DNA of 23,249 bases, taken from assembly GCA_964469555.1 (NCBI GenBank), contig CAYYAQ010000081.1:1-23249 (forward strand), read 5' to 3'. A program made the translations under genes and the position numbers. Below, in pieces: positions 13,701 to 20,777 of this stretch. How positions within the stretch are numbered: position 1 is the first letter of the stretch; every line of letters starts with the position of its first letter. The notes below the pieces were generated by a model that did no database searches, was not told the DNA's origin, and saw nothing but the letters and a program-made list of their open reading frames with translations. The DNA comes from CAYYAQ01 sp964469555. Its GTDB lineage: Bacteria > Planctomycetota > UBA1135 > UBA2386.

Positions 13701-16700
13701 TCAGGCCATCACGACGAGGAGGTCTTCGGCCTGGACGGTGCTCTTGAGAGGCGGAAGGACGTCTTCGACGGTGCCCGCGTGAGGGGCGCGGATCACGGTT
13801 TCCATCTTCATCGCTTCCAGCGTCAGCAGCGGATCGCCCGCGTCTACCGAGTCGCCTGCGGCGCAGTGCACGCCGATGACGGTTCCTGGCATCGGGGCGC
13901 CGACGTGCCGGTCGTTGGCGGTGTCAGCCTTCCGCGCGGTGACGACTTCGTCGGCGAGACTCGTGTCCTGCACGGTGATCTGTCGACCTTGGCCGTTCAG
14001 TTCGAAGAATACTGTGCGCTGTCCCTTGTCGTTCGGCTTGCTCACGGCGTCGAGCCGGATGACCAGTGTCTTGCCGGGCTCGAGGTCGATCAGGATCTCT
14101 TGACCCTGCTGCATCCCGTAGAAGTAGGTCGGTGTGTCGAGGATCGAGACGTCCGCGTACTTCGCGAAGAACATGAAGTGGTCCTCCATCACGCGTGGAT
14201 ACAACGCGGCGCTGAGGACATCAGGGGCCGTCATCGGGCGACCATGTCGCTCCTGCAAGTTCGTCTTGAGCGCGTCGAGGTCGAGTTGGTCCAACTCCGC
14301 CCCCATGCGGATGCTGCTCATCGGTAGGCCTTTCAGAATCGCGCCCTGAAGATCCTGCGGGAAACCACCTAGCGGCTGACCGAGATGCCCCTGGAAGTAC
14401 GTGACCACGCTGAGAGGAAAGTCCAGCTTCTCCGCCGCGGCGAGAACCTTCGTACGTGTCTTGTCGACCATCGTGTCGAAGTCCTCTTCCATCTCGAGGA
14501 GGTTGTTCTGCACGATGAAGTTCGCGAAGTCTCCGACCATCTTCGAACTCGGCGTGACCTTCGGAATGTCACCGACGAGCTGATTGACGACCGCGAACGC
14601 GTGCTTCACGTCCTTCCATCGATCGAGGAGCCCGAGCGATTCTGTCTGCGGCCGCAGGTTGCTGTACTGCCCTCCCGGGATCTCGTGGTAGTAGACCTCC
14701 GATGTCCCGCTCTTGAGCCCGGACTCGAACGGCCCGTAGAACTCGCGCACCGCCTCCCAGTAGTCGGCGAGCGGTTGCAACGCCTTGTTGCCGAGGCCTG
14801 ACTCACGGTTGCCGCCGCGCAGCGCTGCGATCACCGCATTCATGCTTGGCTGACTCGTCAGTCCCGCCATGGGGGCGAGCGCCACGTCTACGATGTCGAC
14901 CCCTGCCTCGATCGCCTCGAGCGTTGAGGCCACCCCGTTGCCGCTCGTGTCGTGCGTGTGCAGATGGATCGGAATGCCCAGGCTCTCCTTCAGACGCGAG
15001 ACCAACATTTCAGCGGCGCGCGGACGCAGCAGCCCAGCCATGTCCTTGATGCACAGAATGTGCGCGCCCATGTCCTCGATGCGCTTGGCCAGGTCGACGT
15101 AGTAGTCGAGGTCGTACTTCTTGCGGCTCGGATTGGCGACATCTCCTGTGTAGCAGATGCACACCTCCGCCACCTTCCTGGTCGACTGGAGGATCGACTC
15201 GACCGCGAAGCGCACGTTCTCCAGGTCATTCAGGCTGTCGAAGACCCTGAACACGTCGATGCCGGAGTGCGCCGCTTCGTGAATGAACGCCGCGACGATG
15301 TTGTCCGAATAACTCGTGTAGCCCACGGCGTTCGCGCCACGTAGCAACATCTGGTGCAGGATGTTCGGCGCCGCGACCTTGAGTCTTCGCAGTCGATCCC
15401 ATGGGTCTTCGTTGAGGAAGCGGTACGCGACGTCGAATGTCGCGCCGCCCCAGGTCTCAAGGCTGAACAGATCGGAAGCGAGATGGGCGGTCGCCGGTGC
15501 GATCCGAAGAAGATCTACTGTGCGCACGCGTGTCGCGAGCAAGCTCTGGTGAGCGTCGCGCATCGTCGTGTCGGTGAGCAGAGGTCGTTCCTGCTTCAGC
15601 ACCCAGTCAGCGAGCCCCTTCGGACCTTCCCGTTCCAGGATCTGCGCGGTGCCGGTCGGCGGAGAGGACGCGGGCGATGGGGGAACCGGCACCTGCTTCA
15701 GGCGCGTGGGCACGAGCCGCTTCTCTGCCGTGACCGTCGGGTGTCCATTGACCGTGATCTCCGCGATGTAGCTGAGGAGCTTCGTCGCGCGATCGCGTCG
15801 CCCCGTGAGAGTGAACAGCTCCGGGGTCTCGTCGATGAAGCGTGTGTGTGTCCTGCCGCGGCGGAATGTTTGGTGGAGAAGAAGGTTCTCGAGGAACGTC
15901 ATGTTGGTCTTCACGCCTCGGATGCGGAACTCTCGCAGCGCGCGCACGCTCTTGCGAATCGCCCGCTCGAATGTCAACGCGTACGCCGTCACCTTCACGA
16001 GCAGCGAGTCGTAATGCGGGGTGATGCGCGCACCGACGAATCCGTTGCCGACGTCGAGACGGATACCGGGACCCGATGCGCTCCGGTATGCCAGCAACTC
16101 GCCCGTGTCAGGCATGAAGTTGTTGCCGGGATCCTCCGTCGTGACCCGACACTGGATCGCAAACCCCCGCGGTTGGATCGAACTCTGACCGAAGAGCCCT
16201 ATCTCCTCGCTTCCGAGCGAATGTCCCTCGGCGATGCGAATCTGGGTCTGCACCAGGTCGATTCCGGTGATCTGTTCTGTCACTGTGTGCTCGACCTGGA
16301 GACGCGGGTTTACTTCGATGAAGTAGTGCTCGTCTTGGGCGACGAGGAACTCGACGGTGCCCGCGTTCAAGTAGTTGACGTGCCTCGCGATCTTCAGCGC
16401 ATCGTCGTGCAGCCGTTGGCACACGACGGAGTTCAGGTGCGGTGCCGGAGCGATCTCGATGACCTTTTGATGACGTCTTTGCACGGAGCAATCTCGCTCG
16501 TGCAGATGGACGACGTTCCCCTTGAGGTCGCCGAGAATCTGGACCTCGATGTGCGACACGTGATCGAGATACTTCTCGAGGAATACATCGCCGCTGCCGA
16601 ATGCTGACTTCGCCTCCGAACTCGCCTGGAAGATCGCCTCGCTGAGGTCCTCGCCCGCGGCCACGACGCGCATTCCTCGACCGCCACCGCCGTGGACGGC

Positions 16701-17195
16701 CTTCACGATCACCGGGGCATGCCGCGAGTGGAATTCTCTGGCGACAGCCATCCCTTCCTCATTGTCGGGATCGAGGGTCATGCCGGGTACGACCGGAACG
16801 CCGGCTTCCTCTGCGACGTTGCGCGCGCGCACCTTGTCGCCGAGGCGACGCACCGTCTCCGGCCGTGGGCCGATGAAGGTGATCCCCCGTTCGGTACAAG
16901 CGTCGGCGAAGTCCGCATTCTCGGCGAGGAATCCGTAGCCTGGGTGGATCGCGTTGACCTCGGCGTTCACGGCGATGTCCAAGATCTCGTCGATGGCGAG
17001 ATATGCTGCGATAGGGGGCTTGCCCATGCCCACGACGTAGGCCTCGTCCGCCTTGTAGCGGTGCTGGAGGTGGCGGTCCTCGTCGCTGTAGACCGCGACC
17101 GTGCGGATGCCCAGCTCGGCGCATGCACGGAATATCCGGATCGCGATTTCACCGCGATTGGCGCACAGGATCTTGCGGAAAGGAGAGGTCTCCAT
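13701..17195 (-). CDS. pyc: Pyruvate carboxylase, single-chain
   Basis: This 1164-residue cytoplasmic enzyme makes oxaloacetate from pyruvate, bicarbonate and ATP. The biotin carboxylase part (1-460) has ILCANRGEIAIRIFRACAEL, AIHPGYGFLAEN, the ATP-grasp glycine loop HGGGGRGMR (168-176) and FIEVNPRLQVEHTVTE (292-307). The carboxyltransferase begins at TDTTMRDAHQSLLATR (541-556), with IKDMAGLLRP supplying the carbamylated metal-site Lys and HLHTHDTSGNG the metal histidines. A PYC/OADA domain follows. The C-terminal biotinyl domain contains LEAMKMET with biotin-accepting Lys near 1130. Length and order match alpha4 pyruvate carboxylases, and all key residues are present. The gene is convergent with the PIG-L gene (12 bases apart) and divergent from a secreted protein. 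ATG 17195 has a -10-like GATAAT 7 nt upstream and no clear SD. Confidence 0.96.
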   Translation of the reverse strand: METSPFRKILCANRGEIAIRIFRACAELGIRTVAVYSDEDRHLQHRYKADEAYVVGMGKPPIAAYLAIDEILDIAVNAEVNAIHPGYGFLAENADFADACTERGITFIGPRPETVRRLGDKVRARNVAEEAGVPVVPGMTLDPDNEEGMAVAREFHSRHAPVIVKAVHGGGGRGMRVVAAGEDLSEAIFQASSEAKSAFGSGDVFLEKYLDHVSHIEVQILGDLKGNVVHLHERDCSVQRRHQKVIEIAPAPHLNSVVCQRLHDDALKIARHVNYLNAGTVEFLVAQDEHYFIEVNPRLQVEHTVTEQITGIDLVQTQIRIAEGHSLGSEEIGLFGQSSIQPRGFAIQCRVTTEDPGNNFMPDTGELLAYRSASGPGIRLDVGNGFVGARITPHYDSLLVKVTAYALTFERAIRKSVRALREFRIRGVKTNMTFLENLLLHQTFRRGRTHTRFIDETPELFTLTGRRDRATKLLSYIAEITVNGHPTVTAEKRLVPTRLKQVPVPPSPASSPPTGTAQILEREGPKGLADWVLKQERPLLTDTTMRDAHQSLLATRVRTVDLLRIAPATAHLASDLFSLETWGGATFDVAYRFLNEDPWDRLRRLKVAAPNILHQMLLRGANAVGYTSYSDNIVAAFIHEAAHSGIDVFRVFDSLNDLENVRFAVESILQSTRKVAEVCICYTGDVANPSRKKYDLDYYVDLAKRIEDMGAHILCIKDMAGLLRPRAAEMLVSRLKESLGIPIHLHTHDTSGNGVASTLEAIEAGVDIVDVALAPMAGLTSQPSMNAVIAALRGGNRESGLGNKALQPLADYWEAVREFYGPFESGLKSGTSEVYYHEIPGGQYSNLRPQTESLGLLDRWKDVKHAFAVVNQLVGDIPKVTPSSKMVGDFANFIVQNNLLEMEEDFDTMVDKTRTKVLAAAEKLDFPLSVVTYFQGHLGQPLGGFPQDLQGAILKGLPMSSIRMGAELDQLDLDALKTNLQERHGRPMTAPDVLSAALYPRVMEDHFMFFAKYADVSILDTPTYFYGMQQGQEILIDLEPGKTLVIRLDAVSKPNDKGQRTVFFELNGQGRQITVQDTSLADEVVTARKADTANDRHVGAPMPGTVIGVHCAAGDSVDAGDPLLTLEAMKMETVIRAPHAGTVEDVLPPLKSTVQAEDLLVVMA

Positions 17196-17202
17196 CGAAG
17201 GG

Positions 17203-17208
17203 ATTATC
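17203..17208 (-). promoter_or_regulatory. Possible -10 element (GATAAT) of the pyruvate carboxylase gene
   Basis: GATAAT on the minus strand matches TATAAT at 5 of 6 positions and ends 7 nt before ATG 17195, which would give a leaderless or nearly leaderless mRNA. No good -35 box is seen. Confidence 0.35.
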
Positions 17209-17291
17209 GTCGCCGAAAACGCTGATCCTGTCGTCCCTTCGGAAACAAACGTTCGGTCGCACGCGAAGCCGCCTACTCGACCGATTCTGTG

Positions 17292-17297
17292 TACCCT
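17292..17297 (+). promoter_or_regulatory. Possible -10 element (TACCCT) of the secreted protein gene
   Basis: TACCCT ends 8 nt before ATG 17306 with no SD between. It matches the start-proximal arrangement seen at pyruvate carboxylase and the TPR gene. Confidence 0.2.
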
Positions 17298-17305
17298 GTC
17301 GGGCC

Positions 17306-18568
17306 ATGAGGAACCGCGCCACGATCCATCTGACCACGCTCGCCGCCTTGCTGGGGGCTCCGTCCGCCGCGGTGCAGAAAGTCATCAAGCACGACACCGA
17401 GAAGGTCTCCGTCACTCTACCGGCGGGCTGGCGCATGGGGAAGATGAAGCCCAAGATGGCCGTCCTCGGGAAGGAGCGAAAACTCCACCGGATCATGTCC
17501 TTCGTCGCGGCACCGCCCGGTTCGGATCGCGGCGTGAACATCGACGTCGACGTGATCAACAACGGAGCGTTCAACATCCGACCGGACGTGCTTCGGGATC
17601 AAATCCTCTATCAGAGTCACGAGGGAATCGACAAGTGCGAAATCAGCGACAAGCCAATGCTCCACCTCGTGGCCCATCAGACGAAGCCGAGCAAGGTGGT
17701 GCTCGCCATAGCCTATCGGCGGGGCGTGGGGCGCACGACGCGTCTGGCAGTGCGCTGCGCCGCCTCGCAGTGGGAGGACATCAAGCCGGCGTTCCTGGAG
17801 ATGGCGAAGACCATGAGCTTCGACCTCGCGCCGTGGCCGTCGCGGCCATCGGGTCGCACCGAGAAGCTGTCCAAGGGTGTCCTCTTCTCGTCGGCGCCCG
17901 AGATCAAGAAACCGGCGATGCGCGACATTCGGAAGTGCGTGCTCGACATTCAGAAAGGCATGGCTGAGATGCATGGCGAGGTCGCGCGACCGAAGGGCGA
18001 CCCACTCGTAGTCTACGTCAACGAGTTGATGGCCGACCACAAGCAGATCGCCGCGAGTCAGAAGGTGGCCCAGGTCGTGATGGAGCCTGGGCACCACCGC
18101 TTGTTCACGGTTTTGCTGGAAAAGCGTGGCACGAGACAGAGGTCCGAGTTCGTTTCAGCGGTGTGCGTTGGGATCCTCACCGAGATCTACGGATTGAGCG
18201 AGGCGTTGTGGTTTGAAGTGGGAGAGCGATGGGTCGCGGAGCAGCGCGACATGACCAAGAAGCGACTCCCGTCGATTTCCAAGAACCTGGCCGGGCACAT
18301 CCCCCCGGCCTCGAGTTTCGAGGAGCTCGCCGCTCACAAGAAGGTCCCGTCGATCGATTACGCGAGAGAGTGTCTGGTGTACGTCGGCATGTTCCACGCC
18401 GGTCCGAAGCAGTACCGTGCGGCCTACAAAGCGTTTCTGGCGGACTTGAAGGCTACGGGTGACGCGAAGGCGGCGACAAAGAAGCACCTGCTGTCGTTCG
18501 ATCAAGGCAAGATGAAGGCCGACGCCCGCGCGTTCGAGAAGAAGATGCGTGGCGTGAAGGTGAAGTAG
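17306..18568 (+). CDS. Secreted protein of unknown function; PsbP/DUF1795-like N-terminus, degenerate peptidase-like C-terminus
   Basis: This 420-residue protein has a signal peptide (RNRATIHLTTLAALLGAPSA). I do not recognise a named family. Residues 24-170 (VSVTLPAGWRMGKMK, NIDVDVINNGAF, ASQWEDIKPAFLEMAKTMSF) have the pattern of PsbP/DcrB/DUF1795-like domains: an amphipathic beta start with 'LPxGW' and a terminal helix ending 'SF'. Residues 230-420 resemble the peptidase-MA/DUF1570 layout: PLVVYVNE early, an EFVSAVCVGILTEIYGLSEA helix, ALWFEVGERWVAEQ, then helices ending in KKHLLSFDQGKM. The zinc motif HExxH is absent, so any relationship would be to an inactive form. It is divergent from pyruvate carboxylase. 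ATG 17306 directly precedes the signal peptide; the upstream open frame is antisense to that gene. Confidence 0.7.
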   Translation: MRNRATIHLTTLAALLGAPSAAVQKVIKHDTEKVSVTLPAGWRMGKMKPKMAVLGKERKLHRIMSFVAAPPGSDRGVNIDVDVINNGAFNIRPDVLRDQILYQSHEGIDKCEISDKPMLHLVAHQTKPSKVVLAIAYRRGVGRTTRLAVRCAASQWEDIKPAFLEMAKTMSFDLAPWPSRPSGRTEKLSKGVLFSSAPEIKKPAMRDIRKCVLDIQKGMAEMHGEVARPKGDPLVVYVNELMADHKQIAASQKVAQVVMEPGHHRLFTVLLEKRGTRQRSEFVSAVCVGILTEIYGLSEALWFEVGERWVAEQRDMTKKRLPSISKNLAGHIPPASSFEELAAHKKVPSIDYARECLVYVGMFHAGPKQYRAAYKAFLADLKATGDAKAATKKHLLSFDQGKMKADARAFEKKMRGVKVK

Positions 18569-18574
18569 CCGCGA

Positions 18575-19158
18575 TCAATCCGGCGCGACCGACCTCCGCT
18601 TGCCGTCCGAGCTGCGCGTTCCGGCGAGACCTTCCTCGAACTCCCGGTCCCAGAGCTGACACGTGACGGTCTTGTGCTTCTGGTCGAGGCCTTCGCAGTA
18701 GTTCGTGAAGATGCACCGTCGGACCTCGTCGCCCCGGCCCGGGCGAGCTCCAGGCTGTAGAACGCGGCGTCGTCGACCCGGCTACCGTCCTCGATGACTT
18801 CGTCGCCGAGAAGGCGGAGACCGAGGCAGTAGTCGGCGCCGACGGATTCGCGTGCCTTCCGTAACACTTCGATCGGCAGCCGTACGCGGTTTTCGGGCGA
18901 GCCGTCGTAGCCGTCTTCGTGCATGTTCAACCGCGACAGCAACCCGGCCATCGTGTACGCGTGGGCGAAGTGCAGTTCTCCGCCGTCGAAGCCCGCCCGC
19001 TTGGCGATGGCCGCCGCGTCCGCGAAGAGCCCAGGAAGGATGTCGGGCAGGCTCCGGATCTGCGGGAGATGGGTGTCGTTGACGTTTTCGCGGTAGCCGA
19101 ACGCGTAGTCCTGATACTCGCGGTCGGTGAGTACTCCGCGCAGTGTCTCGTCGGTCAC
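18575..19158 (-). pseudogene. Eroded Old Yellow Enzyme family (NADH:flavin oxidoreductase) gene
   Basis: Two pieces of an OYE-type FMN enzyme remain. The first (19158 to about 18745) reads ILPGLFADAAAIAKRAGFDG, GELHFAHAYTMAGLLSRLNM, DGYDGSPENRVRLPIEVLRK and VGADYCLGLRLLGDEVIEDG, the central barrel strands with the substrate His and the 'GS.ENR' motif. At about 18740 the meaning moves to another frame: GDEVRRCIFTNYCEGLDQKH, KTVTCQLWDREFEEG, ending at TGA 18575, a C-terminus known in this family. Missing are the N-terminal third (FMN-binding strands) and the block between the pieces, including the C-terminal phosphate-binding strands. An intact relative would be about 400 residues and only about 190 remain. 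GTG 19158 overlaps the HD gene stop (GTGA), so a short fragment could still be translated, but it would not bind FMN. Confidence 0.75.
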
Positions 19159-19700
19159 GCCATATCGGCGAGCGCCCTTTGCATGTTGTTGCGCGCTCGC
19201 TGTTCGAGGGCCGCACCCCACTCGGTCCAGAAGATGCGGTCCCGGTCGAGGAACGACTGAAGAAACTGGCGCGTACCTTTGGTGAACTCCTCGTCGGACA
19301 CCCACTCGTGCTCACGGCGGATGTTCACGCGGTTGCGTTCGTACTCTGGCCAGTCCGCGGCGGTCGAACTCATGTCGAGATCGATGACGATGTCCGACAT
19401 GGGGGCCGTCGGTTCGTGGCTCTTTGTGTCCAGGACCATTTGTTGGACGAGTGCGATACGGGATTCTTCCCACCCGATCGATCGCAACGCTTGGGACGCG
19501 AGGTCGGCACTGTCCTCTTCGTTCGTCTCGCTTCGGCTGTCGTAGATCGCGTCGTGATACCAGATCGCGTAGATTTGCTCGTCGGCGAGATCGAGGTCTC
19601 GCCCGACGAAGAGCATGTTCGCGATGTGCTCGATCGTGTGGTAGTGCCGGTGCGGTTCGCAATACCGGCGCGTCAGGTCGAGGAGTAGGCTCTCGTTCAT
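19155..19700 (-). CDS. HD-domain metal-dependent phosphohydrolase family protein
   Basis: This 181-residue cytoplasmic protein from ATG 19700 carries an HD-domain pattern: RHYHTIEHIANML (about 18-30), IYAIWYHDAIYDSR (43-56) with the His-Asp pair at 49-50, SDIVIDLDMSS for the later Asp, and a C-terminus ALEQRARNNMQRALADM. This matches the predicted HD-superfamily hydrolases of COG4339, which are about 200 residues long and of unknown substrate. The protein is complete. The stop overlaps by 4 nt a GTG that opens the OYE remnant, so the two may once have been an operon. An upstream in-frame extension to 19820 runs into the divergent TPR gene and is not credible. Confidence 0.82.
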   Translation of the reverse strand: MNESLLLDLTRRYCEPHRHYHTIEHIANMLFVGRDLDLADEQIYAIWYHDAIYDSRSETNEEDSADLASQALRSIGWEESRIALVQQMVLDTKSHEPTAPMSDIVIDLDMSSTAADWPEYERNRVNIRREHEWVSDEEFTKGTRQFLQSFLDRDRIFWTEWGAALEQRARNNMQRALADMA

Positions 19701-19739
19701 CGGAAGCGACGTCCGGCAGACCGGGTGAGTTCTTGACAC

Positions 19740-19745
19740 TATGAT
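19740..19745 (+). promoter_or_regulatory. Possible -10 element (TATGAT) of the TPR protein gene
   Basis: TATGAT (5 of 6 to consensus) ends 6 nt before ATG 19752, consistent with a leaderless transcript. TTGACA immediately overlaps it and is too close to be the -35 box for the same promoter. Confidence 0.35.
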
Positions 19746-19751
19746 CCACGC

Positions 19752-20777
19752 ATGGCCAAGAACGAATTCCAGAAGGGAATCCTGTCGCTGATTATCCTTG
19801 TTGGTGTGGCTCCGGCACAAGACGCGGCTTCGCTAGTTCGCGATGGAACCGCCAAGGCGAAACGCAAAGAGTTTCGGGTGGCGATCGCGCCATTGAGCGA
19901 GGCGCTGTCGATGGAACCGAAGAACTTCGAGGCCTTGCGGTGGCGAGGACATTGCCGGAATGCCCTCGGGATGCACGAAAAGGCCATCGAGGACTACACC
20001 GCGGCCCTCGGGATCGACCCGAAGAGTGCCTGGGTGTGGTACGCCCGCGGGATGGCGAGGCATCACCTCGGCCAGGCAAAGCACGCGATCGAGGATTACA
20101 CGAAGTCGATCGAGCTGGACCCTTCGAACCACAAGGCCGTCGAATGGCGGGGATTCAATCGGAGTCTGCGCGGTGATTACCTGGGCGCGTACCTCGATTT
20201 CACGCGGGCGATGAAGCTGGATCCGGAGAATAGTCTGGTGTTCCACGCTCGTGGTCGCGCGGCGACGAGCCTGTTGGCATTCGACAAGGCGAAGGATGAC
20301 TTCGAATCCGCCCTGCTGCTGAACGCGAAGAGTGCCGAGAGCCATGCGCAACTGGGGTTCATCTACGTTGCGGAGGGCGACAAGAAGAAGGCGCTCGCGA
20401 GTCTCGAGCGTGCGTTCGACCTCGACCCGAAGCGACTCGACTACGTGCGCCTCTGGCGATACTGGTTGCGTGGAACGTTGGGCAAGCTCGATAAGAACGC
20501 CCGGGATGAGTTGCCGCGAGCGAAGTGGGCCGGCAATCTGGCCAAGATTCTTCTCGGCGAACTCACTCGCGCGCAGCTACTGGGTCGCCTCAGTGGCCAC
20601 AACGTCACGCCCGAGGAACTTCCGGCCCGGCGATGCGAAGCCGAGTTCTATCTCGGACTGCGCTCCCTCCTGGTCAACAAACCCAACCGCGCTCGCGAGT
20701 TCTTCAAGGAAGCCCTCTCCTTCGGCAACGCATCCCAGCCCGAGTGGCGCGCCGCCCACCGCCTCTCCCGACGCTAG
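19752..20777 (+). CDS. Secreted TPR-repeat protein
   Basis: This 341-residue protein has a signal peptide (FQKGILSLIILVGVAPAQ, cleavage near residue 23). At least six tetratricopeptide repeats of 34 residues follow. Examples are AIAPLSEALSMEPKNFEALR, AIEDYTAALGIDPKSAWVWY, AIEDYTKSIELDPSNHKAVE, AYLDFTRAMKLDPENSLVFH, AKDDFESALLLNAKSAESHA and ALASLERAFDLDPKRLDYVR. The last 90 residues contain a more irregular pair of helices that resembles the C-terminal part of other secreted TPR proteins (CEAEFYLGLRSLLVNKPNRA). It is likely a protein-interaction scaffold in the periplasm; its partner is unknown. The TAG stop shares the CTAG tetranucleotide with the TAG of the opposing GlmS-like gene, so the two genes converge with no spacer. 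The start lies next to a -10-like box, with no SD. Confidence 0.88.
   Translation: MAKNEFQKGILSLIILVGVAPAQDAASLVRDGTAKAKRKEFRVAIAPLSEALSMEPKNFEALRWRGHCRNALGMHEKAIEDYTAALGIDPKSAWVWYARGMARHHLGQAKHAIEDYTKSIELDPSNHKAVEWRGFNRSLRGDYLGAYLDFTRAMKLDPENSLVFHARGRAATSLLAFDKAKDDFESALLLNAKSAESHAQLGFIYVAEGDKKKALASLERAFDLDPKRLDYVRLWRYWLRGTLGKLDKNARDELPRAKWAGNLAKILLGELTRAQLLGRLSGHNVTPEELPARRCEAEFYLGLRSLLVNKPNRAREFFKEALSFGNASQPEWRAAHRLSRR

Noticed and set aside
15354..16607. 417-residue plus-strand open frame inside pyruvate carboxylase
   Set aside because: It lies fully antisense to a gene with all catalytic motifs. Long open shadows are expected in high-GC DNA.
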